From: Luteimonas sp. 9C
GTDB taxonomy: Bacteria > Pseudomonadota > Gammaproteobacteria > Xanthomonadales > Xanthomonadaceae
Assembly (NCBI RefSeq): GCF_902506295.1
Contig: NZ_LR733312.1
Span: forward strand, 1,025,572-1,089,571
Direction of reading: 5' to 3'
Length of the DNA: 64,000 nucleotides
Shown here one piece after another: positions 46,578-55,908 of the stretch (positions are counted from its first letter, which is position 1; each line of letters opens with the position of its first letter). The notes under the pieces were generated by a model. That model was not told the DNA's origin, made no database searches, and was given only the letters and a program-made list of their open reading frames with translations. Position numbers and translations under genes: made by a program.

Positions 46578-48023
46578 TTGGAAACCTTCGGCGCAGACCC
46601 GCGCCGCACGCGCATCGCGCAGTTCGCCGCGATCCGCACCGATGCCGAACTCAACGAGATCGACGACCCGATCGACTTCTTCATCCGGCCCGCCGACGAT
46701 CTGTTGCCCTCTCCCATCGCGACGCTGATCACCGGCATCACCCCGCAACACGCCCTGGCGAGCGGTATGCCGGAGGCCGACGCGTTCGCGCGCATCTTTG
46801 ATGAAATGGCGCGGCCAAAGACCTGCACCCTGGGCTACAACTCACTGCGCTTCGACGACGAGTTCGTGCGTTTCGGCCTGTACCGCAACTTTTACGACCC
46901 CTACGAGCGCGAATGGCGCAGCGGCAATTCGCGCTGGGATCTGCTCGACGTGATGCGCCTGTGGCACGCGCTGCGTCCGGAAGGCCTGGTCTGGCCGACG
47001 CGCGAGGAGGGCGCGACCTCGTTCAAGCTCGAACATCTGGCCAGCGCCAACAAAGTGCGCACCGGCGACGCGCACGAGGCGCTGTCGGACGTGCGCGCGT
47101 TGATCGGCCTGGCGCGCCTGTTCAAGGCCGCGCAGCCGCGCCTCTGGGACTATGCGGCCAGGCTGCGCGACAAGCGTCATGCGGCCTCGATGCTCGATAC
47201 CATCGCGATGACGCCGGTGCTGCACGTGTCACAGCGCTACCCGGCTGCGCGCCTGTGCGCGGCGCCGGTGCTGCCCATCGCGCGGCATCCACGCATCGAC
47301 AGCCGCGTGGTCGTGTTCGACCTCGATGGCGATCCGGACTGGCTGCTCGACCTCGATGCCGAGACCATCGCCGCGCGCGTGTTCGTGCGTCGCGAGGATC
47401 TGCCCGAGGGGGTCGCACGCATCCCGCTCAAGGAAGTGCACAGCAACCGCTGCCCCGCGCTGGTCGCCTGGAGCCATCTGCGCGAGGCGGATTTCGAGCG
47501 CCTGTCGATCGATCCGGTCGACATCGAGACGCGCGCGGCGCGCCTGCGCAGCGCGGGCCCGGCACTGGCCGAGAAGATCCGCCAGGTGTTCGCGGTCGAG
47601 CGCGAATTCGCGCCGGCCGATCCCGACGGCGCGCTGTACGACGGCTTTGCCGGCGACGGCGACAAGCGCCGCATGGCCCAGGTCCGCGCGACGCCGCCGA
47701 CGCTGCTGGGCACGCGCGATTTCGGCTTTGAGGATCCGCGGCTCGACGACCTGCTGCTGCGCTACCGCGCGCGCAACTGGCCGGACACGCTCGCCCCCGA
47801 CGAACAGCTGCGCTGGGACGACTACCGGCGTGCGCGCCTGGCGCCCGGCACGACGCAGGCAGAGCAGGATTTCGCCACCTACTTCACGCAGATCGACGCC
47901 CTGCGCGCCGAAAATCCCGACGACGCACGGCGTCTGCCACTGCTCGACGCCCTCACCGACTGGGGTCGGCGCCTGCAGACCCGCCTGCATCCATCCCCCA
48001 CGCTGCCCATCCAGTCCGCATGA
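46551..48023 (+). CDS. sbcB: Exodeoxyribonuclease I
   Basis: The 490-residue 3'-to-5' single-strand DNase acts in recombination and mismatch repair. The DEDD exonuclease motifs are FYDLETFG (Exo I), GYNSLRFDDEF (Exo II) and DAHEALSDVRA (Exo III), followed by the SH3-like and helical C-terminal parts of ExoI. The ATG at 46551 is the conserved start. A near copy of the first nine codons lies 110 bases upstream. Its stop overlaps the next gene as ATGA. Confidence 0.96.
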   Translation: MNDSFLFYDLETFGADPRRTRIAQFAAIRTDAELNEIDDPIDFFIRPADDLLPSPIATLITGITPQHALASGMPEADAFARIFDEMARPKTCTLGYNSLRFDDEFVRFGLYRNFYDPYEREWRSGNSRWDLLDVMRLWHALRPEGLVWPTREEGATSFKLEHLASANKVRTGDAHEALSDVRALIGLARLFKAAQPRLWDYAARLRDKRHAASMLDTIAMTPVLHVSQRYPAARLCAAPVLPIARHPRIDSRVVVFDLDGDPDWLLDLDAETIAARVFVRREDLPEGVARIPLKEVHSNRCPALVAWSHLREADFERLSIDPVDIETRAARLRSAGPALAEKIRQVFAVEREFAPADPDGALYDGFAGDGDKRRMAQVRATPPTLLGTRDFGFEDPRLDDLLLRYRARNWPDTLAPDEQLRWDDYRRARLAPGTTQAEQDFATYFTQIDALRAENPDDARRLPLLDALTDWGRRLQTRLHPSPTLPIQSA

Positions 48024-48706
48024 CCACGTACTTCAGCGACAAGAGTTTCAGGTTCCTGCGCGCGCTGGCGCGCCACAACGAGAAGCCGTGGTTCGAAGCG
48101 CATCGCAAGGACTACGAGGCGCATGTGCGCCAGCCGTTCCTGCGCCTGATCGGCGATCTGCAGCCCGACGTCGCCGCGGTCAGTCCGCATTTCCGGGCCG
48201 ACACGCGCACCGTCGGTGGCTCGCTGTTCCGCATCCACCGCGATGCGCGTTTCTCCAACGACAAGTCGCCGTACAAGACCTGGCAGGGCGCGCGCCTGTT
48301 CCACGAGCGTCGTCGCGAAACCGCCGCGCCGTCGTTCTACGTGCACCTGCAGCCCGGCGGCAGCTTCGTCGGCGCCGGGCTGTGGCATCCCGAATCCGAC
48401 ACCCAGCGGAAAGTCCGGCAGTTCATCGTCGACAATCCGGAGAGCTGGAAGGCGGCCGCACACGCGTCGAAGTTGCGGAAGAAATTCGAATTCGAGACCA
48501 GCGAGAGGCTGGTCCGCCCACCACGCGGCTTCGACCCGCAGTTCGAGTTCATCGACGATCTCAAGCACCGCAACTGGGTGTTCTGGCGCACGCTCGACGA
48601 CGCCACGATGACCGGCCCGAAACTGCGGCAGACGATCGCCGCCGATCTGGTCACGCTGTCTCCGTTCGTCGACTACCTGTGCGCGTCGCTGGATCTGGAG
48701 TTCTGA
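48020..48706 (+). CDS. DUF2461 domain protein
   Basis: The 228-residue cytoplasmic protein is a single DUF2461/TIGR02453 domain. Typical segments are FSDKSFRFLRALARHNEKPWF at the N terminus, FSNDKSPYKTWQGA, and YVHLQPGGSFVGAGLW in the middle. Function is unknown across the family. It overlaps sbcB by 4 bases, so it is translationally coupled to the exonuclease. Confidence 0.88.
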   Translation: MTTYFSDKSFRFLRALARHNEKPWFEAHRKDYEAHVRQPFLRLIGDLQPDVAAVSPHFRADTRTVGGSLFRIHRDARFSNDKSPYKTWQGARLFHERRRETAAPSFYVHLQPGGSFVGAGLWHPESDTQRKVRQFIVDNPESWKAAAHASKLRKKFEFETSERLVRPPRGFDPQFEFIDDLKHRNWVFWRTLDDATMTGPKLRQTIAADLVTLSPFVDYLCASLDLEF

Positions 48707-48800
48707 CCACGCCGGCAGGCACGCGGGTTTCCGGGCGTCGTTCAGCACGCACTGCGCCACCGTCTCCGACAATCGCGGTCTCTCTTTCGATGCGATCCCG

Positions 48801-49334
48801 ATGAAGCGACTCGGCTGGCTGTCCCTCGCGGTTCTGGTGCTGCTGCTCGGCTACGTGGCCGCCGGCCCGTTCCTGACCGTCAACGCGATCCGCGACGCCG
48901 TACGCAACGAGGATTCGCGGGCGCTGTCGAAGCAGGTGGATTTCCCGGCGCTCCGCGAGAGCCTGCGACTGCAGCTGGCGGACGCGATCGTGCGCGAGGC
49001 GGGTCCCGACCTGCAGTCGAACCTGCTCGGCGCGATCGGCCTGCGCCTCGCCGGCAGCGCAACCGGCACCGGTGTCGACATGATGGTGACGCCCGTCGGT
49101 CTGAGCGCCCTGATGCGTGGCCAGCGGCTGTGGAGCCTCGCCGGTGGCGCATCGCCGACGCAGGTCCGCGCCGATCCCGCGCGCGAGGCGCCGCTCGAGG
49201 ACGCGCACTATCGCTACAACTCGACGTCGCGCTTCACCGCGACCGTGCGCGACGACCGCGGCCGCCCGATCGAATTCGTGCTGACGCGCACGGGACTGAC
49301 CTGGAAGCTGTCGGACATCCGGTTACCCCTTTGA
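48801..49334 (+). CDS. DUF2939 family membrane-anchored protein
   Basis: The 177-residue protein has one N-terminal membrane helix (about 5-23) and then a DUF2939 pattern: GPFLTVNAIRDAVRNEDSRAL, VDFPALRESLRLQL, and a final FTATVRDDRGRPIEFVLTRTGLTWKL with LSDIRLP. The bulk should face the periplasm. Function is unknown. It is followed by a 308-base palindrome-rich spacer. Confidence 0.8.
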   Translation: MKRLGWLSLAVLVLLLGYVAAGPFLTVNAIRDAVRNEDSRALSKQVDFPALRESLRLQLADAIVREAGPDLQSNLLGAIGLRLAGSATGTGVDMMVTPVGLSALMRGQRLWSLAGGASPTQVRADPAREAPLEDAHYRYNSTSRFTATVRDDRGRPIEFVLTRTGLTWKLSDIRLPL

Positions 49335-49642
49335 ACATCCCCCCTCCTGCCTGCGGCAGGAGACGCCCGCGTCCCTCTCCCGCGCGGGGCGACGATGTGC
49401 TGCATGCGAGCCACTGGCTCGCGCACAGCGAAGCGCCATGCGTGCTGCGCATGGCGGGGAGCGGCAGCCGGGGGGGACCGATTGCGAAGCAATGGGTGGG
49501 GTGAGGGCAGCGCGGAGTCCGACGAAGTAGCGCTTGAGCGTCTGCGTCTTTGCAGCGCCGCGTATCCCGCAACGATGGGTTTCGCTAAGCTCTACCCACC
49601 CTACGGAGAGCGCCATACATCGGAGCGGCAAGGCCCCGCATC
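49335..49642. repeat. Palindrome-rich intergenic mosaic
   Basis: This 308-base spacer holds four perfect inverted repeats in about 150 bases: CTCCTGCC/GGCAGGAG (49344-49362), GCGAGCCA/TGGCTCGC (49406-49422), CGCCATGC/GCATGGCG (49434-49456), and ATTGC/GCAAT (49481-49493). Further on comes a segment with a run of short direct words around 49576-49606. It looks like an intergenic repeat mosaic of the REP type. No gene is seen. Confidence 0.6.
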
Positions 49643-50350
49643 CTACGAGCGGACGTCCAACGCCCCCCGCCCGAACCGCGGCCGGTGATACATCACCAGA
49701 TACACCCCCACGACCCACACGGACGCGGCTGCCCAGCCGGCCAGGATGTCGGACGGGTAATGCACGCCCAGATAGATGCGCGACAGGCCGACCATCGGCA
49801 CGAACACCGCCATCGCGCCGATCACCCACCAGCGCGCGCGGGTCGGCCAGGCCAGCAGGACCAGCACCGCGGCCAGGGTCATCGATCCCATCGCATGGCC
49901 GCTGGGAAAACTGTAGGTCGCCTCGGGAGCGATCGAGTCCCACAGACTGGGCCGGTCGCGCGCGAACAGCCGCTTGGTCGCCAGGTTCAGCAGCGCCGAG
50001 CCCCCGGTCGCCACCGCGACGAACAGCGCGTCGCGCCAGCGCCTGAGGGCGAGCAGCACCAGCAGCAGACCGATGTCGACCGGCACCACGCCCTTGGCGT
50101 AGCCGATCTCGGAGAAGAACAGGAACACGCGGGTGAAGCCTTCGCGCGCGACATCCTGGGCGAACAGCAGGACCGGTTCGTCGAACGGGATCGCCTCGGC
50201 CTCGTGGATCTCGTCGGCGAGTTCCATGAAGCCCCACATCGGCAACAGCACGCCGGCGAACAGCAGCAGGAATTTCCAGCCGTGCCGGCGCAGCAGCCCA
50301 CCGGTCTCGTGCGAACCTTCGGCGACGACGTCGCCGCCGTCAGCCGGCAT
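49643..50350 (-). CDS. PAP2-family membrane phosphatase
   Basis: The 235-residue membrane protein has about five to six helices and the three PAP2 motifs: KRLFARDRP (KX6RP), SFPSGHAM (PSGH) and [17 protein letters not shown] (SRX5HX3D). Such enzymes dephosphorylate phosphatidate, undecaprenyl diphosphate or other lipid phosphates on the outer face of the inner membrane. The ATG at 50350 overlaps the end of ispG by 11 bases, linking it to the isoprenoid gene; a role in undecaprenyl phosphate recycling is a reasonable inference. Confidence 0.88.
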   Translation of the reverse strand: MPADGGDVVAEGSHETGGLLRRHGWKFLLLFAGVLLPMWGFMELADEIHEAEAIPFDEPVLLFAQDVAREGFTRVFLFFSEIGYAKGVVPVDIGLLLVLLALRRWRDALFVAVATGGSALLNLATKRLFARDRPSLWDSIAPEATYSFPSGHAMGSMTLAAVLVLLAWPTRARWWVIGAMAVFVPMVGLSRIYLGVHYPSDILAGWAAASVWVVGVYLVMYHRPRFGRGALDVRS

Positions 50351-51635
50351 CGGCGCCGCGCCCGTAGTTGCGGTGCACGTACTCGTCGACCAGCGCCACG
50401 AACTCGTGGGCGATATTCTCGCCACGCAGCGTCATCGCCTTCTCGCCGTCGATGAAGACCGGCGCCGAAGGCGCCTCGCCGGTGCCGGGCAGCGAAATGC
50501 CGATGTTGGCGTGACGCGATTCGCCCGGTCCGTTGACCACGCAGCCCATCACCGCGAGCGTCATGTTCTCCGCGCCCGGATGGGTGATCTTCCACTCGGG
50601 CATCTTCTCGCGCACGTGGTCCTGGACCACGCCGGCCAGCTCCTGGAAGAACTCCGACGTCGTGCGCCCGCAGCCCGGACACGCGGTGACCATCGGCGTG
50701 AACGCGCGCAGGCCCATGGTCTGCAGCAGCTCCTGGGCCACGACGACTTCCTTGGTGCGCGACGCGCCGGGTTCGGGGGTCAGCGAAATGCGGATCGTGT
50801 CGCCGATGCCTTCCTGCATCAGGATCGCCAGGGCGGCGCTGGAGGCGACCATGCCCTTGGAGCCGATGCCGGCCTCGGTGAGGCCCAGATGCAGCGCGAA
50901 ATCACTGCGCGCGGCCAGATCGCGGTAGACGGCGACCAGTTCCTGCACGCCGCTGACCTTGGCGCTGAGCACGATGCGGTCGCGGCCGAGGCCGAATTCG
51001 ACGGCGCGCTCGGCGGAATCCACGGCCGAGCGGATCAGCGCTTCGCGCAGCACGCGCCCTGCATCCCAGGGCACGGCGCGCTGGGCGTTCTCGTCCATCA
51101 AGGCCGCGGCGAGCGACTGGTCGAGCGAACCCCAGTTGGCGCCGATGCGCACCGGCTTGCCGTAACGCATCGCGAATTCGATGAGCTGGCCGAACTGCAG
51201 ATCCTTCTTCTTGCCGAAGCCGACGTTGCCGGGGTTGATCCGATACTTCGCCAGCGCTTCCGCGCAGGCCGGTTCGCCGGCCAGCAGCTGGTGCCCGTTG
51301 TAGTGGAAGTCGCCGATGATCGGCACTTCGATGCCCTGCATCGCCAGCCGCTCGACGATCCGCGGTACCGCGGCGGCGGATTCGGGAGTGTTGACCGTGA
51401 TGCGCACGAGTTCCGAACCGGCGCGCCACAACTCGCCGATCTGTTTGGCGGTCGAGGCGACATCGGCGGTATCGGTATTGGTCATCGACTGCACGACGAC
51501 CGGCGCGTCGCCACCGACGGCGATGCCGCCGACATGGACCTGGCGCGTGCCGCGGCGCGCGGCGGCCCCGAACGCGGGCAAGGCAACGGGCTCGGAGAGG
51601 CAGGCGGCAGGCGCTGGAACGGGCTGGACGGACAT
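50340..51635 (-). CDS. ispG: 4-hydroxy-3-methylbut-2-enyl-diphosphate synthase
   Basis: IspG catalyses the penultimate step of the MEP isoprenoid pathway using a [4Fe-4S] cluster. The 431-residue protein shows [24 protein letters not shown] N terminus and the cluster cysteines in [11 protein letters not shown] and the C-terminal [10 protein letters not shown] with the catalytic Glu. It starts at the ATG 51635. Its cluster could be delivered by the A-type carrier at 34.6 kb. It overlaps the PAP2 gene. Confidence 0.96.
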   Translation of the reverse strand: MSVQPVPAPAACLSEPVALPAFGAAARRGTRQVHVGGIAVGGDAPVVVQSMTNTDTADVASTAKQIGELWRAGSELVRITVNTPESAAAVPRIVERLAMQGIEVPIIGDFHYNGHQLLAGEPACAEALAKYRINPGNVGFGKKKDLQFGQLIEFAMRYGKPVRIGANWGSLDQSLAAALMDENAQRAVPWDAGRVLREALIRSAVDSAERAVEFGLGRDRIVLSAKVSGVQELVAVYRDLAARSDFALHLGLTEAGIGSKGMVASSAALAILMQEGIGDTIRISLTPEPGASRTKEVVVAQELLQTMGLRAFTPMVTACPGCGRTTSEFFQELAGVVQDHVREKMPEWKITHPGAENMTLAVMGCVVNGPGESRHANIGISLPGTGEAPSAPVFIDGEKAMTLRGENIAHEFVALVDEYVHRNYGRGADAG

Positions 51636-51740
51636 GCGCGCATTTTAGCGGCTCGCGCGCGCCTTTTCGGTGACGCCGGCTGAAACCGCCGCGGGGTGCG
51701 ACCGAACGCCGCAGCGCGGCCTGCGACGCCCTGCACTACG

Positions 51741-52991
51741 ATGACGGCGATGCAGCCCCAGCCGCCCGCCACCGCCCTGCTCCGCACCCTCTACAGCCTG
51801 CGCTGGTTCGCGGTCGGTGGGCAGTCGCTGACGATCCTGTGGGCGACGCACGGCTTCGACATGGACCTGCCGCGGTGGCCGCTGTGGGGCCCGGTGCTGC
51901 TGCTGGCCGCCTTCAACGTCGTCGTGCACCTGCGTCTGGCGCACAACCGCGACGCCGTGCCGGCCGAAGCCTTCGCCCATGTGCTGGTCGACACCGCGGG
52001 GCTGGCCTGGCTGCTGGCCTGGACCGGCGGCATCGCCAATCCCTTCGCGTCGCTGTTCCTGCTGCCGATCGCACTCACCGCCATGGCGCTGCCGCGGCCC
52101 TGGGCGATCGCGGCGGCGCTGGCCTGCGTGTCGGGTTACATCCTGGCGGTGCAGTTCGGCCAGCCCCTGCCGCATCTGCACGACCATTTCAGCCTGCACC
52201 TGGCCGGCATGGCGGTGAACTTCTTCCTGTCCGTGGCGCTGTTCTCCTACTTCCTGTTGCGTCTGGCCGCCTCGCGCGACCGTCGCGAGCGTGAGCTGGC
52301 GGCGCTGCGCGAGCGCTTCGTGCGCAACGAGGGCATCCTCGCGCTGGCCACGCACGCGGCCTCGGTCGCGCACGAACTCAATACGCCGCTGGGCACGATG
52401 ACCCTGCTGCTCGACGATCTCGACACCAGCCGCATGGGCACCGACGGCGCTGACGACGTGGCCACGCTGCGGCGGCTCGTCGACACCTGCCGCGATCGCG
52501 TGCGCTCGCTGGCCGATCCCGCGGACCCCACCGCCACCACACGGGTGGACATCGGTCGCGTGCTCGAGCACTGGCAGCTGGTACGTCCGGCGATCGTGCT
52601 CGAACGCAGCGGCAACGTGGACATGCACGCGCGGGTGGACCGCACCATCGGCCACCTGCTGCTGGCCCTGCTCAACAACGCCGCCGATGCCAGCGAAGGC
52701 AACGGCAGCGCCCGCGTCGACCTGCGGCTGCAGATCGAGGACGGCATGCTCGACGGCGCGATCCGCGACTACGGCACCGGCTTCGACGCGCAGGCGCCGT
52801 TCCTGCCGGTGCTGTTCCGCAGCGGCAAGCCCGACGGCCTCGGCGTGGGTCTGGCGCTGTCGCACGCGGCCATCGAACAGCTGGGCGGCGAACTGGACAT
52901 GGAGGAAGCCGACGGCGGCGGCGCACGCGTGCACTTCCGCGTGCCGGTCGGCGCCGGCGACGGCCACCGCGAACCGGAGACGATGCGATGA
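51741..52991 (+). CDS. regB: RegB/PrrB-type redox sensor histidine kinase
   Basis: The 416-residue sensor has about six membrane helices, the RegB quinone-sensing motif GGxxNPF (TGGIANPF), and then the kinase core: H-box with the phospho-His in SVAHELNTPLGT, N-box NNAADAS, G-boxes DYGTGFD and GLGVGLALSH. The RegB redox Cys is present in VDTCRDRV. It should autophosphorylate in response to the quinone pool and pass phosphate to RegA next door. ATG 51741 is used; ATG 51750 is possible. Confidence 0.9.
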   Translation: MTAMQPQPPATALLRTLYSLRWFAVGGQSLTILWATHGFDMDLPRWPLWGPVLLLAAFNVVVHLRLAHNRDAVPAEAFAHVLVDTAGLAWLLAWTGGIANPFASLFLLPIALTAMALPRPWAIAAALACVSGYILAVQFGQPLPHLHDHFSLHLAGMAVNFFLSVALFSYFLLRLAASRDRRERELAALRERFVRNEGILALATHAASVAHELNTPLGTMTLLLDDLDTSRMGTDGADDVATLRRLVDTCRDRVRSLADPADPTATTRVDIGRVLEHWQLVRPAIVLERSGNVDMHARVDRTIGHLLLALLNNAADASEGNGSARVDLRLQIEDGMLDGAIRDYGTGFDAQAPFLPVLFRSGKPDGLGVGLALSHAAIEQLGGELDMEEADGGGARVHFRVPVGAGDGHREPETMR

Positions 52992-53563
52992 AGGGCCTGC
53001 TGGTCGACGACGACACCCTGTACCTGGAAGCGCTGCGGCGCGCATTGACGCGACGCGGGATCGACTGCGAGATCGCGGCCGACCCGGTCGCCGCACTCGA
53101 AGTCGCCACGCGCATCGCGCCCGATTTCGCCCTGGTCGATCTCAAGCTCGGCGAGGCGTCGGGCCTGTCACTGATCGAGCCGCTGCGCGCGATCCGCGCC
53201 GACATGCGCATCCTGCTGGTCACCGGCTACGCCAGCATCGCGACGGCGGTGGAGGCGATCAAGCGCGGCGCCGACGACTACCTGCCCAAGCCGGTCTCGG
53301 CCGACACGCTGCAGCGCATCCTGCTCGACACCGGGACCGCGCCGGGTGCGCCAGCGCCCGAGCGCGACGAGGACGACACCCTCGAAAGCCCGACGATGAT
53401 TCCGCTGCACCGGCTGGAGTGGGAACACATCCAGCAGGCGCTGACGGAAACCGGCGGCAACATCTCCGCGACCGCGCGGCTGCTGGGCATGCACCGCCGC
53501 TCGCTGCAGCGCAAACTCGCGAAGCGCCCGGGGCCGGAACGCCGCCCGCCGACGGACGGCTGA
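52988..53563 (+). CDS. regA: RegA/PrrA-type response regulator
   Basis: The 191-residue regulator has a receiver domain with phospho-acceptor Asp51 (LVDLKLG), acidic pocket LVDDD and conserved Lys in LPKPV, then a Fis-type helix-turn-helix (GGNISATARLLGMHRRSLQRKL). It overlaps regB as ATGA. In other bacteria RegA controls oxidases and redox carbon and energy genes; the cyo operon in this window is a plausible target, but no site was identified. It lacks the long family tail. Confidence 0.9.
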   Translation: MKGLLVDDDTLYLEALRRALTRRGIDCEIAADPVAALEVATRIAPDFALVDLKLGEASGLSLIEPLRAIRADMRILLVTGYASIATAVEAIKRGADDYLPKPVSADTLQRILLDTGTAPGAPAPERDEDDTLESPTMIPLHRLEWEHIQQALTETGGNISATARLLGMHRRSLQRKLAKRPGPERRPPTDG

Positions 53564-53593
53564 ACGCCCCTGCGCGGGGCGCGTACGCTGCGG

Positions 53594-54133
53594 TCAGTGG
53601 CCGCTGTGGTCGGCGGCCGGCGCATCGCCCGCGAGCGGGCGCACTTCGAAGGTCACGGTCTGTTCCGGTGCGTTCGCGAAGCGCAGCGTGGCCTCGATCG
53701 ACTGGCCCGCGCGCACCGGCTCGACCGGATCGATGAACATCAGATGGTTGCCGCCGGGCTTCAGCATCACGTCGCTGCCGGCCGGCAGCTCCACGCCGTC
53801 GGGCAGCTCGCGCATCCGCATCATGCCGCCCTCGTGCGACATCTCGTGGATCTCGACGCTGGCCGCTGCCGGCGTTTCGACCGACAGCAGGCGGTCGGCA
53901 GCGCCGCTGCGCAGCGTGAGGTAGCCACCGGCGACGGCGGCGTTCGGCGGCGTCTCCCGGATCCATGCGTCGCTGACGACCACGCCGGCACTGGCATCCG
54001 CGGTATTCGCGGCAGGCGTCTGCGATGTCGATGACGACGCATCGGGCGTTGCCGGCTGGCATCCGGCGAGCGCGATGATCAGACCGGCGGCGACGGGGCC
54101 GATGGCGAGGGAAAACGGGCGGCGTGCGGACAT
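53594..54133 (-). CDS. PCu(A)C-type copper chaperone lipoprotein
   Basis: The 179-residue protein has a lipobox (LAGC, Cys25) and a cupredoxin-like domain with the Cu(I)-binding H(M)X10MX21HXM pattern: HEMSHEGGMMRMRE followed by GGNHLMF. PCu(A)C proteins deliver Cu(I) to the CuA or CuB site of heme-copper oxidases. It may serve the cyo oxidase. AGGAG lies 8 bases before the ATG. It converges on regA. Confidence 0.9.
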   Translation of the reverse strand: MSARRPFSLAIGPVAAGLIIALAGCQPATPDASSSTSQTPAANTADASAGVVVSDAWIRETPPNAAVAGGYLTLRSGAADRLLSVETPAAASVEIHEMSHEGGMMRMRELPDGVELPAGSDVMLKPGGNHLMFIDPVEPVRAGQSIEATLRFANAPEQTVTFEVRPLAGDAPAADHSGH

Positions 54134-54424
54134 CGCGGTGCTCCTGGAGTCGACGGATGGGCGCCGGCATCGCGCCCGTAGGCGGGCATTATCGCAGCGT
54201 GCGATATCCGGCCGTCGCGCGACGCAAGCGTCGCCATGCTGGCTGCGTCCAGGCGGCGCTGCCAATGCGACCGGGTGTCGCAGCGGGGCGCCCGACGCCA
54301 CCGGCGTGCCCGCTCTCCATTGCAGCCATCCCGGCAGCATGCAAGGACGCACGCGCACCGGGGCGCCCGCCGCCGCAACCCACGGGCGAACTGCCTGTTT
54401 ACGGCCAGCCGGTATCCTGTCCGC

Positions 54425-55768
54425 ATGCCAGACAGTTCCTCATCCGACGTCCTCACCCCCACCCAGCTCAACACACTGGCGCGCGGCCTGCTGGAGGACA
54501 CGTTTCCAAACGTCGTCGTCGAGGGCGAACTGGGCAACCTGTCGCGGCCGGCGTCGGGGCATCTGTACTTCACGCTCAAGGACGCACGCGCGCAGGTGCG
54601 CTGCGCGCTGTTCCGTTCGCGCGGCCAGGGCCTGCGCTTCGTACCGCGCGAAGGGCTGCTGGTCCGCGCGCGTGGCCGGGTCACGCTGTACGAGGCGCGC
54701 GGCGACTACCAGCTGATCCTCGACTCGCTGGAAGAAGCCGGCGAAGGCGCATTGCGTCGCGCCTTCGACGCGCTGAAAGCCCGGCTGCAGGCCGAGGGCC
54801 TGTTCGACGCCGAGCGCAAGCGCGATCTGCCCGCGTTTCCGCGGAGGATCGGCGTCATCACCTCGCCCTCGGGCGCCGCGGTGCGGGACGTGCTGAGCGT
54901 GCTCGCGCGGCGCCTGCCGCTGGTCGAGGTCGACGTGTTGCCGGTGCCGGTCCAGGGTGCGGACGCCCCGCCGAAGATCCGCGCGATGCTCGAACGCGCC
55001 GGTGCCAGCGGCCGCTACGACGTGATCCTGCTCGCGCGCGGTGGTGGTTCGCTGGAGGACCTGTGGGCGTTCAACGACGAGGCGCTCGCGCGCGCTGTGG
55101 CCGCATCGCCGGTGCCCGTGGTCTCGGCAATCGGCCATGAGACCGACTTCAGCCTGACCGACTTCGCTGCCGACCTGCGCGCGCCCACGCCGTCGGTGGC
55201 CGCGGAACTGCTGGTCCCCGACCGCAACGAACTCGCGACCCGGGTCCGTCGATTGCAGCGTCATGTCGACGACACGCACCTGCGCGCGATGCAGCAGCGG
55301 TTCCAGCGTCTCGACCGCGCGGCGCTGCGTCTGCAAGCGCAACGCCCGCAGGCACGTCTGGATGCGCTGCGCCTGCGCCAGGACGAAGCGCTGCGGCGCC
55401 TGTCGATGGCCATGCGCCAGCAGCTGCAGCAGCGCGGCGCACGCTTGCGTCATGCCGAGGCTGTGCTGCGGGCGGCTACGCCGCAGCGCCGGTTGCAGCA
55501 GTTGCGCGAACGCCTGTCCGCGCTCGGCCCGCGTCCCGGCGCGGCACTCGCCCGCCACCTAGAACGCGATCGACTGCGCCTGCGTGGACTGTCCCGCTCG
55601 CTGGAAGCGGTGAGCCCGCTGGCCACGATCGCCCGTGGCTACAGCATCCTGCAGCGCGCGGATGGCGGCATTGTCCGCAGCGTCTTCGACACTTCGCCGG
55701 GCGAACCCCTGCAGGCGCGACTCGTGGATGGCAGCCTGCGCGTGCGTGTGGAGCCGTCGGAGTCCTGA
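54425..55768 (+). CDS. xseA: Exodeoxyribonuclease VII large subunit
   Basis: The 447-residue protein has the N-terminal OB-fold ([24 protein letters not shown]), the catalytic domain with [28 protein letters not shown] and [11 protein letters not shown], then a coiled-coil and the C-terminal segment ARGYSILQ. With XseB it degrades single-stranded DNA. No xseB is adjacent. It starts at ATG 54425, divergent from the copper chaperone across a 291-base spacer. Confidence 0.96.
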   Translation: MPDSSSSDVLTPTQLNTLARGLLEDTFPNVVVEGELGNLSRPASGHLYFTLKDARAQVRCALFRSRGQGLRFVPREGLLVRARGRVTLYEARGDYQLILDSLEEAGEGALRRAFDALKARLQAEGLFDAERKRDLPAFPRRIGVITSPSGAAVRDVLSVLARRLPLVEVDVLPVPVQGADAPPKIRAMLERAGASGRYDVILLARGGGSLEDLWAFNDEALARAVAASPVPVVSAIGHETDFSLTDFAADLRAPTPSVAAELLVPDRNELATRVRRLQRHVDDTHLRAMQQRFQRLDRAALRLQAQRPQARLDALRLRQDEALRRLSMAMRQQLQQRGARLRHAEAVLRAATPQRRLQQLRERLSALGPRPGAALARHLERDRLRLRGLSRSLEAVSPLATIARGYSILQRADGGIVRSVFDTSPGEPLQARLVDGSLRVRVEPSES

Positions 55769-55908
55769 TTCGCCCCCTGCGCCGGCACCGCCACCCTGCC
55801 CGGCTGGCGTTCCGGCTGCAGCAAACGCAGTGTTCCGACGCATCTCGCCCGCCGCTCACGCCGCCGCTGTCATGCTGGGCGCCCACGTCACGACGGAGTT
55901 CCCGCACG

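Noticed and set aside
53564..53593. GC-rich hairpin between regA and the copper chaperone gene as a bidirectional terminator.
   Set aside because: The stem is short (6 bp) and no U tract follows in either direction.
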